From contig CAMBBS010000009.1 of the NCBI GenBank assembly GCA_945863875.1, positions 64,501 to 128,500 of the forward strand: DNA of 64,000 nucleotides. The letters are read 5' to 3'. The stretch is from Desulfopila aestuarii DSM 18488 (GTDB lineage: Bacteria; Desulfobacterota; Desulfobulbia; Desulfobulbales; Desulfocapsaceae). Each line of letters opens with the position of its first letter. Positions within the stretch are counted from its first letter, which is position 1. Below are positions 1-10,550 of the stretch, in pieces. Under the pieces are notes generated by a model that was not told the DNA's origin, did no database searches, and saw nothing but the letters and a program-made list of their open reading frames with translations. Both the position numbers and the translations under genes were made by a program.

Positions 1-728
1 ATAAAGGCGGCGTCGGCAAAACGGCGACTTCCGTGAATCTGGCCTATGCCAGTGCCATGGCAGGAAGATCGACCCTCTTGTGTGATCTTGACCCGCAGGG
101 TGCGTCGGGCTTTTATTTTCGGGTGAAACCTTCGAAGAAACTGCGGAACAAGGCTTTTTTTAAGGACGTGCAGGGATTTTTAGATGCTATCAGGGCCAGT
201 GATTTTGACAATCTTGATCTGTTGCCGGCCAATCTGACCTACCGCGACTTTGATATCTTTCTCTCAAGGATGAAAAACAGTCGGTCCCGCTTGAAAAAGG
301 CCCTGATGGAGCTTGATAGTGATTACGACGTCATTATTCTCGACTGTCCGCCGAACATCTCGCTTCTTTCTGAAAATGTCTTTAAAACCGCCGACAAAAT
401 TGTCGTTCCGGTCATTCCGACCACTTTGTCCGTGCGCACATTTGAGCAGCTCAATGATTTTTTCAAGGAGAACGAATATCAGCGCAAAAAATTACTGCCG
501 TTTTTTTCCATGGTGCAAAAGAGTAAAAAACTGCATAAGGATACCATGCTCACATTACGAAAAAATTATAAAAGCCTCCTGAAAAATTATATCCCTTTTT
601 CCTCTGAAATAGAGAAGATGGGTGTCTATAGGGCACCGGTAATGACATTTGCCGGCAAAAATTCCGCGGCGGACGCATACAGTAAAATATGGCATGAGAT
701 CGAGGCACAGGTGAAAATCGGCAAATAA
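1..728 (+). CDS. ParA-family partition/MinD-like ATPase, 5' end truncated by window edge
   Basis: Frame is open from base 3: KGGVGKTATSVNLAYA (Walker A remnant), CDLDPQG, VIILDCPPNISLLSENVF. The GTG at 33 is internal; the true start lies upstream of the window. Confidence 0.9.
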   Translation, partial: KGGVGKTATSVNLAYASAMAGRSTLLCDLDPQGASGFYFRVKPSKKLRNKAFFKDVQGFLDAIRASDFDNLDLLPANLTYRDFDIFLSRMKNSRSRLKKALMELDSDYDVIILDCPPNISLLSENVFKTADKIVVPVIPTTLSVRTFEQLNDFFKENEYQRKKLLPFFSMVQKSKKLHKDTMLTLRKNYKSLLKNYIPFSSEIEKMGVYRAPVMTFAGKNSAADAYSKIWHEIEAQVKIGK

Positions 729-772
729 GCCGAGTGGGTTTTCGGTTTTCCACTTGCTTCAGGAGGCCTGGC

Positions 773-859
773 ATGGCTAAGAAAAAAAAGAAAAAGAAAT
801 GTTGTGGAAAGTATAAAAAGAAGGAGGGGAAACGTTGTGCTAACTGCCCCAAGGCATAG
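773..859 (+). CDS. 28-aa Lys/Cys-rich microprotein MAKKKKKKKCCGKYKKKEGKRCANCPKA
   Basis: ATG at 773, AGGAGG at 761-766, TAG at 857-859; below the ORF track size cutoff; CC...CxxC pattern. Confidence 0.5.
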   Translation: MAKKKKKKKCCGKYKKKEGKRCANCPKA

Positions 860-871
860 CGGCTATTATCG

Positions 872-1288
872 TTAGCGCTGAGTACATTCCGCGCCGATTC
901 TTCGGCCTTTGATGGATCTGACTCTATAGCGTTTCTGGCTGAAGAGTTGCGAATTCCATGTACAGCGGAACTGGACTTCCTTGCCCACTGAAACTTTCCT
1001 TATATCTCTCATGGCAATATCGAAGCCGACGCCATTTTGAGAAATGTCGAAAAGATCGACCTCAAGGTACGTACCGTCGCTCAAGGACAGCAGCACTTTT
1101 CCTTTCTGCTGTTCTCGCTGGATCAAACGACGATTAAAGCTGGCCTGGGTAATCTCGCCGCATTTATGACAGCGGATGGACCTTCTCCGCACATCATTGG
1201 GGATGGCGACCATTCGTATACTCTGACATGCATGACATTTGAACCGTATCCGTCCACCGACCACCCGGAAGGTTTGTGTTTTGGCCAT
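872..1288 (-). CDS. Zinc-ribbon + PilZ domain protein
   Basis: CHACQ...CHKCGE ribbon, then a PilZ-like segment (DISQNGVGFDI, VGKEVQFRC). Confidence 0.75.
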   Translation of the reverse strand: MAKTQTFRVVGGRIRFKCHACQSIRMVAIPNDVRRRSIRCHKCGEITQASFNRRLIQREQQKGKVLLSLSDGTYLEVDLFDISQNGVGFDIAMRDIRKVSVGKEVQFRCTWNSQLFSQKRYRVRSIKGRRIGAECTQR

Positions 1289-1822
1289 TTATTCTTTCCT
1301 CTTTTCTCGAAACTGCTGTCTTGGCGATTTTCCGGTGCCCGCTGACATGCAATCAGCCTGACTTCTACGGCCTACACGTCGTCATAAGTAACGCATATGG
1401 AGGGATTTTTCAACAAATCGGTGAAAAACCTTTTATGTCCCTGTCTTCAACTATCAATGCTTGTAAAAGTAGAGATGTAAAAAAATGCCGTCAAGGTTTT
1501 TTTTTATCGATCTGTAAGTCATTTGCAACAGACTTTTTGTTCTCCTGCTGACAGCAGGAGAAGTTGCACTGCTTAAACAGGTTAGAGATGTTTTCCGGGC
1601 CGATAAGAAAAAAAACAATGTATCTGGTGGATACAAGAGTGGGCTTTGTCTCGTTTTTTTCAAACAAAAAACTGAACAGGGGGAGCGGACATGTTCTATA
1701 ATTATCAGAAAGTCATTGTCTGCATGTTATTGTTACCCGTTGCACTCAACATTGTTCTGCCTTGAGTGATGTTGGTCGTATGGCTTTTGAAACAGCTGGT
1801 GGCGGGAACAGATGCCGGTCAT

Positions 1823-3508
1823 CTATGGTATCCGGTACATTCGAAGCGCTCTGGCGAGATATTCTTTTTTAATGGGCGATGGTGGAGGGATGTCGATCTG
1901 CTGTGCTAACCATGCAAAATGCCGGGCGTCAATCCAGCAGAAGCGACTATCTGAATGCAGTTGACCGTTGCTCAGGACAACAGCCTTGTCACTGCCGAGA
2001 AGTTTACGCAGGCGGTGTAAGGTTGTGTTGAGATTCTGCACTGCCCTGTCGCCGTCGGTATCCGGCCAGGGCCAGAGATCTGAAACGGTCTTTGCATCAA
2101 AAGGACAAAGACGAAAACGCTTTACGACTGCCTTGTCCGTATCAACCTCGATTCCTGCCTCCAGTGTTTTTCTGCATATATTGCCCAATCTTCTGGAACT
2201 GAGACCAAAGGGCTTCAGGCATTCCCGCATCCTTTCTAGGGTAGCCTCTGCCTCACCGAGTTCACCCGCCGCCAGGATGGCACATGCGCTCTGCGCCAAC
2301 ACCATCACATCCTATATATGAATGCCGGTTTTATCTGCCACGGCGAAAGTTTCGACACCCTTTTCCATGCAGCGCCGCTGGTCCCCGGCGATGAAGGCGG
2401 CCAGGGTCAGGGTGTAACTCAAAGTGACCTGCACCCGAGGGGGCACATTGCCGGCATTGCCTAATACCGGCTGACGATCCTCCATACGCTGCGCTTCATG
2501 CACCTGACCAAGCCATTGGCAGGATAAGAAAAGATTTTTCATAAGGTCGACTGTAACCTGCAGGTCATTGCAGCGTTCCAGCAGCACCTCGCATCGCTCC
2601 TGCCATTTTTTCAGGTCCGGATGTCCCAGGCCGAAAAGCAACAGTGCCAGCAGCATACTTGCGGCAAGGCGTCCGGTGAGCTCCGCCGTATCCTCTCCCG
2701 CCGGGAGCAGATGGGCCAAATGTTCACCTGCCTTAATGCAGAGATCCAGGTCGGTGAATCCGCTGCGCACTATAAAAAAGATTTCGACCGCAGTCGCCCA
2801 ACTGAGGATTTGGCCGGACACGTCGCAACTAGTGTTGAACATGTTGAAGGCCGTGGTGCAGAGAGTCTGGCTTACCGGAGCATTCCTTGTCATCTGGGCC
2901 TGGTCCTGCCAAAGAAGCAGCCAGGGATTTTTTTGAATATATTCATCAGGCAGCAATTCTATGCACGCGGAAAGTGTCGTGTCTCGTCTTTTTGCGATGA
3001 GGGCCGGGGCAACGTTTAGAATGATCGAGGCCGCTGATTCATAGGCTCCTGTCTGAGCGTACAGGTTGATTGCCCCTTTCTTCCAGCCTTTTTTCCGTTT
3101 TAAGGTCAGAAGGATGTCTGCTGCTGCCATATCTGTCAGCTCGCTGGCCATTTCTGCGGTCATATGCGGCAAGTGGACGCTCTGCAATAGAAAATGATAG
3201 AGAGAACAAGAAACTTTTTCGAGAATTTCAGCAGAAAAATAGTCAAAATAGCCAAGGACAAAGGTTTCCAGGCTTGGAAGGTACTCTGGCGTGAGCAGCG
3301 GCATCTGCCATGCAGGGGACTCCATGAGCGATGCCGCGGCCTGGCCGAAATAAGAGAAAGAACGTGTCGGCGACTGGTGGTCAAGCAGAGTGAACAGCCG
3401 TTCACGCCGCAGGACCTGTTTGATGACCAGCGGCGATATCTTGCTGACGGTTGCCGGTTTACGTTTCATGAGGTGGGATGGGGCTCTAGTTGAAAAGAAT
3501 TCAAGCAA
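1823..3508 (-). pseudogene. Decayed MalT/BTAD-type transcriptional regulator, interrupted by an in-frame TAG
   Basis: ORFs 2312-3508 and 1823-2308 are in the same frame, separated by TAG at 2314-2312 (GIHI*DVMVLAQ). Recognisable blocks: RERLFTLLD, LLTPEYLPSLETF, NPWLLLW, NTTLHRLRKLLG. No Walker A or Walker B block is present. Confidence 0.75.
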
Positions 3509-3761
3509 GCCCTTTTTCGAAAAAAAAGACCTGACACCGGATTTCTCTTCTCACCCCTGCAATTTTGGCGGATAATCCAGCCTGACTCAAGCTTTTTCCG
3601 TGGCTCTTTCGCGTCGTGCACCGGCATTCAGACGCCGCCAAGGATCACCTGATTGCTTCGTTACATAATAATTTTTTTTGTGTCTGCGGAAAGTGTGATA
3701 ACATACTATTTAAATTAGGAAGCAGTTGAACACCAAAGGCTTGATAAACAGGAGAAAGTAC

Positions 3762-5924
3762 ATGGTATCGTTTGGCCAAAGAGTTATTCCTTCCAAGGTA
3801 AAGACAAAGCTGCTCTCGGTTCTGGGTATGCTCATTACATTGATGGTCGCGGTTCCGAGCATCGTGTCGTACAGGGCCACCCTCAGCAATACCACCAAAA
3901 GTCTGCAGGAAGAACTGACCGTAACCATCGCCCAGGTCCTTGATACCATCACCACGCAAAAGTCCGAACAGCTTAAGCTTTTGGCCTATACCGTCGCAGG
4001 AATGCCGTCGGTTCAGGACGATGTCATGTTTCAGAGCAGAGATGATCTGCAAAGTGTTGCTGGACCGCTCTACCAGAGCTTGAACAAAATAATCGATCTC
4101 AATGTTTTTCATTTTCATCTGCCGCCGGCTACCTCCTTTTTACGCGTGCAGAAGCCGGAAGAATTCGGTGACGACCTGTCCAGCTTTCGAAAAACCGTGG
4201 TCCAGGTCAATGAGACGCAACAGGATGCCGTGGGAATTGAGGCAGGGGTTTCCGGGTTATCCGTCCGTGCAGTCGTTCCCATTCTGTATCTGAATAAAAA
4301 ACATGCTGGCTCGCTTGAGTTTGGCGCGCCGATAAATGACAAGCTGCTGGCACAGATAAAAGGAAGCATCAATGCTGATCTGTCGGTCATCGTGCCGGAT
4401 GGCGATGGGTTTAAATACCAGGCCAAAACCCACGACTTGACCATCCCGGAACAAAAATTTCCATTCCTAAAAGAAGTTATGCACGCCGATGAAATCGTCG
4501 TGCAGCGGGTTTCGAAAGACGGCCGAGAATTGATGACGGCGTATATGCCGATTCAGGATTATTCCGGCAAAGGTGTTGGTGTCCTGGCCATGCCAAGAGA
4601 TATTGGAACCGTTTTCGCTGCCGCGAAAAGAGCGGCGTTGATTTCGCTTACTCTTGGTCTGGCCGCGCTTGTGGTCATTCAATTCTTTGTCTATTTTCTC
4701 TTTACCAGGATGATAGATCGACCGATCAAGAGCTTTACCCAGCTGCTTGAGTCGGCCAGCCGGGGTGACCTGACAAAAGAAGTCGATGTAACGTCCATCC
4801 TGCCCATTAACTGTTCAGAAAAATTGCAGTGCGGCAAGAAAGATTGTTCGATGTACGGCATAGACGGGTATTGCTGGGAGGAGGCCGGATCGGCGGCATT
4901 AAATGTGCAGTGTCCAAAGATTGTCACGGGTGAGTATTCTTCATGCAGTGAATGCACGGAGGTGTTCAGAGTCGCTGTCCGCGACGAATTTTCCGAGCTG
5001 AGTGCCTATATGCACTCTTTCCTTGCCAACGTCAGGGCCCTTGTCCAAGATGTCAACAGCAATAGCACCAATCTCAACAATTCGTCCCTTGCCCTGGTGA
5101 AAATATCTGAAAAAATTGATGCCGGCTCGACCGATTCCGCCCAGCGGGCCCAGGCCGTAGCGGCCGCCACGGAAGAGATGAGTTCCAATATGGCTTCTGT
5201 CGCCGCCGCAACCGAAGAGGCTGCCGCCAATGTCAATGTCATGACCAGCGCCACCGAAGAAATCAGCGGCAGTGTCGGTGATATCCAGCGTTCGACGATG
5301 AATGCGAAAAAAATTACCGGCGAGGCTGTTCTGCAGGCAGCCGATATTTCTCAAAAGGTTGATGCGCTCGGCAGTGCCGCGCTGGATATAGGTAAGGTGA
5401 CGGAAACCATCACCGATATATCCTCGCAGACAAACCTGCTCGCGCTCAATGCCACCATTGAAGCGGCGCGGGCCGGGGAAGCCGGCAAGGGCTTTGCGGT
5501 CGTGGCCAATGAAATCAAGGATCTCGCCAAACAGACTGCCCAGGCGACCGGGGAGATCAAGGAACGTATCGAAAGTATTCAGCATTCCACCGATGTCACC
5601 GTCACGGGGATTAAGAAAATATCCGATATTATAACAGAGATTGATACTATCGTGTCAAGTATCGCCATTTCGCTCGATGAGCAGAATGCTACGATGACCG
5701 AGTTGACATCAAATATTTTTCAGGCGGGTGCAGGGATCAGTGAAGTGTCTGAAAATGTGGCCCAGAGTGCTGTCGTATCCCAGCAGATCGCGGCCGATAT
5801 CTCGGAAGTGAACAAGGCCGTCGGTGATATATCGATCGGCACCGGGGATGTGCGGCGAAATGCCGAGGAACTGCGGCTGCTCTCGCAAGCGCTCAAAAAC
5901 CTCATAGAAAAATTCCTGATGTAA
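3762..5924 (+). CDS. Methyl-accepting chemotaxis protein with extracytoplasmic sensor, HAMP-region Cys-rich insert and MCP signalling domain
   Basis: TM segments, MCP tip [45 protein letters not shown] at 3762 preceded by GGAGAAAG. Confidence 0.92.
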   Translation: MVSFGQRVIPSKVKTKLLSVLGMLITLMVAVPSIVSYRATLSNTTKSLQEELTVTIAQVLDTITTQKSEQLKLLAYTVAGMPSVQDDVMFQSRDDLQSVAGPLYQSLNKIIDLNVFHFHLPPATSFLRVQKPEEFGDDLSSFRKTVVQVNETQQDAVGIEAGVSGLSVRAVVPILYLNKKHAGSLEFGAPINDKLLAQIKGSINADLSVIVPDGDGFKYQAKTHDLTIPEQKFPFLKEVMHADEIVVQRVSKDGRELMTAYMPIQDYSGKGVGVLAMPRDIGTVFAAAKRAALISLTLGLAALVVIQFFVYFLFTRMIDRPIKSFTQLLESASRGDLTKEVDVTSILPINCSEKLQCGKKDCSMYGIDGYCWEEAGSAALNVQCPKIVTGEYSSCSECTEVFRVAVRDEFSELSAYMHSFLANVRALVQDVNSNSTNLNNSSLALVKISEKIDAGSTDSAQRAQAVAAATEEMSSNMASVAAATEEAAANVNVMTSATEEISGSVGDIQRSTMNAKKITGEAVLQAADISQKVDALGSAALDIGKVTETITDISSQTNLLALNATIEAARAGEAGKGFAVVANEIKDLAKQTAQATGEIKERIESIQHSTDVTVTGIKKISDIITEIDTIVSSIAISLDEQNATMTELTSNIFQAGAGISEVSENVAQSAVVSQQIAADISEVNKAVGDISIGTGDVRRNAEELRLLSQALKNLIEKFLM

Positions 5925-5974
5925 GGTAACCATTCACCGCTAAATACCAAAAGACAGCATGTTTTTCGCACTTT

Positions 5975-8155
5975 TCATGGCCTGCACAGTTCCATGGCGG
6001 TGATCTGCCGGCCCAGACCGAGAATGAGGATATTGCTCGTCTCGCTGGTTATGGCAATGTCACCGCCACTAACCAGAGCGCCGGGGATATGGCCCGATTC
6101 GAGAAAAGAAACAGCCAGTGAGGTCGCCACAGCCGAGGCGGAGGCAAATTCACCGATATAGTTCCGATAGTCGACAACAGGGACGGACAGGTGCGAAAGC
6201 GCCATGAACTGTTCGAGCTGCTGCTTTCCTTCCCGGTGCATGGCGGCCGGGATACCGGCTAGAATAAGCGCATAGCCGGACGGTTTGTTCGGGCGGACGC
6301 CGAGCGCATCGACCAGTGCGGCGATAACGCCTTCCGCCTTGCCGCTTTGATAGAAGGGGATGGAAAGAGCGCAGAGCGCATCTTTCATTTCTCTGGTGAC
6401 GCAAAGGGCGCCGCCGCCATCGGCAAGAACCGTTTCGGGGCGGATCGAAGGATCGAGCAGGCGAGAAAACGGATCGTGCCCTTCGTCGGCGCCAAGGATG
6501 ATTGCCGGCTGCGTCGCATCTTCCAATATAAGATCCGCGGCCATTACCGCCTGTTCGAAAGAATAATCCCCCCCGCTGGTGGTGATATTGGGGCCTGTCG
6601 CGCCGAACATGATCGCCACCTGACTGGCCGGGCCGTTATGAACGGAACCGACAAAATCGGTGGGGCTTGGAAATTGTTCCTTGGATTCCGCCAGGCGGGT
6701 GAGGAAATCATGCGTTTCGGACAGGGCCCCCCAGCCGGTGCCCATAAAAACAGAACCTGGCTTTGGGGCATTGACCGCCGCTGTTGTCGCCTTCTCATAG
6801 GCCGCCGCGGCTAAAGAGAGGGTCATTTTCGGCAGCCGTTTGAGCCGACGTATCATGCGTGGCGGCAGGTTCGCGGAAATTATCTCGATTCCGGCCATTC
6901 CGGCAACCGTAGCACCAGTCTGTGTCTGGGCAATGGTTGCGGCAGTGCCACCAGCTCCGGTCAGGCAGGAATACCCGTGAATGGCCAGTCCTGTGCCTCT
7001 TTGTCGAGATGCTGTTCGTTGAAACACATCGGCGGCGCCGATGATGAGAGAGCCGTTGTTGCCGCCGAAACCAAAGGAGTTGGAGAGAACTGCCCGCGCG
7101 GGAAGCTCGAGCGGGTGGGTCAGCGGCTGCAGGCCAAGGGCCGGGTCAACTGTTCTCAGGCCGGTATTGGCGGGCATCAGCCCACGGGTGATGGTCATTG
7201 TCGCAACGACGGCTTCCACAGCCCCGGCGGCGGCCAGGCTGTGGCCGGATGCCCCTTTGATTGAGGAGAGGGGCGGCGGTAGGCTGAAAAGTCTGCGTAC
7301 CGCTTTTGATTCCGCCAGATCGTTATCTGGAGTTCCGGTGCCGTGCAGATTGATGTAATCAATTTCTTCCGGGCCGAGGCCGGCGTCAGTCAGGGCCTGC
7401 CGCATGGCCATGAATGCCCCCTGGCCGTCCGGGTGCGGTGCGGCGGGATGGTAGGCGTCGCAGGATAGTCCGGCGCCGAGGAGTTCGGCAAAACAGGTGT
7501 CGGTTTTTTGGGTGGTGAGGAGCAGCATACCCGCGCCTTCGGCTACCGCCATGCCCCGCCGGTTCTGGTCGAGCGGTCGGCAGCCTGCCTGGTCGACCAG
7601 TTGCAGGGAATGAAAACCAAAATAGGTGAGACGGCTCAGGGAATCGACGCCTCCGGCAAGAACCGTTTCGGCCTGCCCTCGGCGGAGCATTCTCAAGGCC
7701 AGGGCAATGGCGACAACGCCGGAAGAGCAGGCCGTGGAGACAACAAGGGCCGGGCCGGTACAGTTCAGCTGATCGGCGAGGTAGTTGGCAACGGTGTTCA
7801 GGCCGTGGTGCCGATAGCGGTCTTTTTGTTGGTCGTTGCTGCGCAACAGCTTTTCGGTGGTGAGAATGCCGCCGGTTGTGGTGCCGAGAATTATGGCGTC
7901 GGGCGGGCGAATGCATCCGTCCATGGCCTGCCGGGCGGCAAGAGAAGCGAGCAGATGGGTTCTTGGCACAGTTGCCGAATCGCTCAGTCCGCCAACCTGG
8001 CCAACCGGCAGCGGCGACCCGTGCAGCAGGGGAAACAGGGTCAGGGGCCTTATGGCCGAGCGGTTACCGCGCAGGCTCTTTTCCGTTGCGGCCAGGTGGG
8101 AGCCCATCGAGCTGATTATGCCCGTGCCGCGGATATACACCTGTTTGTCGGTCAA
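5975..8155 (-). CDS. Double beta-ketoacyl synthase fusion: KS plus a second KS-like/chain-length-factor-like half
   Basis: First half has VVSTACSSGV, HGTGTPDNDLAE and GASGHSLAAAGA. Second half restarts with LAIHGYSCLTGAGG...TSGGDYSFEQAVMAADL and has no Cys at the nucleophile position. Confidence 0.85.
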   Translation of the reverse strand: MTDKQVYIRGTGIISSMGSHLAATEKSLRGNRSAIRPLTLFPLLHGSPLPVGQVGGLSDSATVPRTHLLASLAARQAMDGCIRPPDAIILGTTTGGILTTEKLLRSNDQQKDRYRHHGLNTVANYLADQLNCTGPALVVSTACSSGVVAIALALRMLRRGQAETVLAGGVDSLSRLTYFGFHSLQLVDQAGCRPLDQNRRGMAVAEGAGMLLLTTQKTDTCFAELLGAGLSCDAYHPAAPHPDGQGAFMAMRQALTDAGLGPEEIDYINLHGTGTPDNDLAESKAVRRLFSLPPPLSSIKGASGHSLAAAGAVEAVVATMTITRGLMPANTGLRTVDPALGLQPLTHPLELPARAVLSNSFGFGGNNGSLIIGAADVFQRTASRQRGTGLAIHGYSCLTGAGGTAATIAQTQTGATVAGMAGIEIISANLPPRMIRRLKRLPKMTLSLAAAAYEKATTAAVNAPKPGSVFMGTGWGALSETHDFLTRLAESKEQFPSPTDFVGSVHNGPASQVAIMFGATGPNITTSGGDYSFEQAVMAADLILEDATQPAIILGADEGHDPFSRLLDPSIRPETVLADGGGALCVTREMKDALCALSIPFYQSGKAEGVIAALVDALGVRPNKPSGYALILAGIPAAMHREGKQQLEQFMALSHLSVPVVDYRNYIGEFASASAVATSLAVSFLESGHIPGALVSGGDIAITSETSNILILGLGRQITAMELCRP

Positions 8156-8418
8156 GATGCTGCCTGGCCTGAATGTTCTTTAATATAGGCGGCCAGATTG
8201 GCCAGGGAGGAAAATACCTTTTCGCCGACTTCCTGGTTGTTGATGATAATACCGTAATCTTTTTCCACCATGACGACCATTTCCAGGACATCGATCGAGT
8301 CGATACCGAGTTCACCGCCGACCAGCTGGCTGTCTTCATGAAAATCTTCAGGTGTTACATCTGCCAGATGCAGGATTTCTATAAGTTTGACTTTGAGTTC
8401 TTCTATCAGTTCACGCAT
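8152..8418 (-). CDS. Acyl carrier protein
   Basis: 88 aa, phosphopantetheine motif LGIDSIDVLEMV; stop overlaps the start of the KS fusion gene. Confidence 0.9.
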   Translation of the reverse strand: MRELIEELKVKLIEILHLADVTPEDFHEDSQLVGGELGIDSIDVLEMVVMVEKDYGIIINNQEVGEKVFSSLANLAAYIKEHSGQAAS

Positions 8419-8743
8419 AATTTTTTGCTTTTAATGTTGGGTTGGATTAATAAAACCGGCAGCAGACTGACACTATGACCGTCTTTTCGGTTTTCCGATG
8501 AACGGGTAGCATAATGCCAACAATACCATAGAATGCCAACAGGAATTTGGCAGAGGAATTTGTCAGCTACTTCTGGAAATGTTTACCAGGGCTGAGATGC
8601 GCGAAAGATTTTTATCCACTGTACTCGCGGTACGTGTAAAAGCCGATGACAAAGCAGATTTGGTGCTGGTGAATGTTGACGCTAATATGGTGGCGGTTTC
8701 TTTCATAGTAAGGTATCTTTTTTGCTCTAAAATTAGGACGACA

Positions 8744-9169
8744 ATGACCTTCTCCGACCTGACCCTGGAAGATTTACTGCCGCATCGCGGCCCCATGCTG
8801 CTTATCGAGAAGGTTCTTGAGGTTGATGCCACGCATGCGCTGACGCTGAGCCGTGTGGCAAAATTCTGGCCCATGGCCGATGAGAAAGGCGTGCATCCGT
8901 TGCTTTTGATCGAATTGGCGGCGCAGACCGCAGGGGTGTGCAACGGCTGGGACAGAATACAGGCCAAGGGGCTTGACTCGGAAAAGATGGGCTGGCTGGT
9001 AGGTATCAAAAAAACGGAAATATTCATTGCTTGCCTGCCGTTTGGCGGCAAAATTATCACCAGTGCCGAAAACAGCTATAAGTTTGAGAACCTTCGCGAA
9101 GTGTCCTGCGAACAGCGCATGGGCAATACATTAATCTGTAAAAGTACTCTGCAGCTCTTCCAGGCCTGA
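8744..9169 (+). CDS. ApeP/FabZ-like hotdog 3-hydroxyacyl-ACP dehydratase
   Basis: LLPHRGPMLLIEKVLEV...HPLLLIELAAQTAGV. ATG at 8744 is a better start than the track start at 8579. Confidence 0.75.
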   Translation: MTFSDLTLEDLLPHRGPMLLIEKVLEVDATHALTLSRVAKFWPMADEKGVHPLLLIELAAQTAGVCNGWDRIQAKGLDSEKMGWLVGIKKTEIFIACLPFGGKIITSAENSYKFENLREVSCEQRMGNTLICKSTLQLFQA

Positions 9170-9174
9170 ATGCA

Positions 9175-9948
9175 ATGATAGTCGAAAACGAACAGAACAA
9201 GCAGAACGATCAGATCAGACCAGACCCGGAGCGGATCGCCATAGTTACCGGCGGCAGCAAGGGAATCGGCAGGGCGATCTGCGTCGAGCTGGCCCGCCGT
9301 GCCTGTTACATCGTCATCAACTATATGGCTGATCAGAAGGGCGCCGAAGAGACTTTGGCCCTGGTTGAAGAAATCGGCGGTCGCGGTGAGATCTGTCAGT
9401 TTGATGTCCGTGATGGACAGGCGGCGGAAAAGGTGGTTGCCGATATTGCCGGAAGACTGGGCAGGGTGGATATCCTCATCAACAACGCCGGCATCGTCGC
9501 CGATGGTTTATTCATGATGATGTCGCCGAAAAACTGGCAGTCGGTCATCGATACCAGCCTGAACGGCTTTTATAACATGACCCGCCCGGTGGTAGAGCAA
9601 ATGGTGCGGAGGCGCAAGGGGGCCATCGTGTCCATTTCGTCGGCCAGCTCGCTGATGACCAATCGTGGGCAGGCAAACTACTCAGCGGCCAAGGCCGGTC
9701 TGAATGCCGCCAGCAGGGTCGTCGCCTCGGAGGTCGCCCGGCTCGGAATCAGGGTTAACGTGGTGGCACCGGGCCTGATTGAGACGGACATGATTGCCGC
9801 GGCCCCGAAGGCGGAAATCAAGGCGATGATCCCCATGGCCCGCATCGGTAGGCCGGAAGAAGTGGCCCGGGTTGTCGGCTTTCTCTGTTCCGATGACGCC
9901 TCCTATGTGACGGGACAGGTCATTTCGGTGAACGGCGGTATGTTTTAA
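9175..9948 (+). CDS. fabG: 3-oxoacyl-ACP reductase (FabG-like SDR)
   Basis: TGGSKGIG, NNAG, YSAAK; ends GQVISVNGGMF. Confidence 0.92.
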   Translation: MIVENEQNKQNDQIRPDPERIAIVTGGSKGIGRAICVELARRACYIVINYMADQKGAEETLALVEEIGGRGEICQFDVRDGQAAEKVVADIAGRLGRVDILINNAGIVADGLFMMMSPKNWQSVIDTSLNGFYNMTRPVVEQMVRRRKGAIVSISSASSLMTNRGQANYSAAKAGLNAASRVVASEVARLGIRVNVVAPGLIETDMIAAAPKAEIKAMIPMARIGRPEEVARVVGFLCSDDASYVTGQVISVNGGMF

Positions 9949-10550
9949 TGCCGGCGCATGTGCCGCATGGGCTGCGCATCACCGTGTGCTTCTTTATTCT
10001 TCTGCTGGTTTCGTCCGGCCGGGCTGCTGAGCAGGATGCGCTTCGTCTGCAGTCGATTCAAGCGGATTTTGTCCAGGAAAAGCATCTGAAGATTCTCGTC
10101 CGGCCTCTTGTTTCAACCGGGACCTTGAGCTTTCAGGCGCCACAGTCCCTGCGCTGGGAATATCATACGCCCGTGGCGTCGGTTTTGCTGCTGCACGGCG
10201 GCAGGGCACAGAAATTTATTGCAAGAGATGGACAGCTTGTGGAAGACAAGGGGATGGGACTTGACTCGATGCGGGTCGTGCTGGGCCAGATCAGCTCCTG
10301 GCTTGACGGCCGCTTTGCCGACAGTGAGATGTTCCGTGTCTCTTTTGCCGATGACCGTACCGTTCTGCTCACCCCGAAGCAACAGGCGCTTGCCGGGGTG
10401 ATCAGCAACATTGAACTTAAGCTCGCCGACAGCAAAGGTCTGCTCGATGCGGTGACCATTTATGAAGGTCCCGAATCGTATACGCGGATGACCTTTAGCA
10501 ACAGGGTTCTGAATAAGGAGCTCCCGGCCACTGTATTTACCGTGCAATGA
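9948..10550 (+). CDS. LolA-like outer-membrane lipoprotein carrier
   Basis: Signal peptide, then IQADFVQEKHLKIL...STGTLSFQAPQSLRWEY typical of LolA-like proteins in APE clusters. Confidence 0.8.
   Translation: MPAHVPHGLRITVCFFILLLVSSGRAAEQDALRLQSIQADFVQEKHLKILVRPLVSTGTLSFQAPQSLRWEYHTPVASVLLLHGGRAQKFIARDGQLVEDKGMGLDSMRVVLGQISSWLDGRFADSEMFRVSFADDRTVLLTPKQQALAGVISNIELKLADSKGLLDAVTIYEGPESYTRMTFSNRVLNKELPATVFTVQ

Noticed and set aside
2312-2314. Amber codon as possible pyrrolysine
   Set aside because: The gene has other signs of decay and is not a methylamine methyltransferase; a Trp-to-stop change is simpler.
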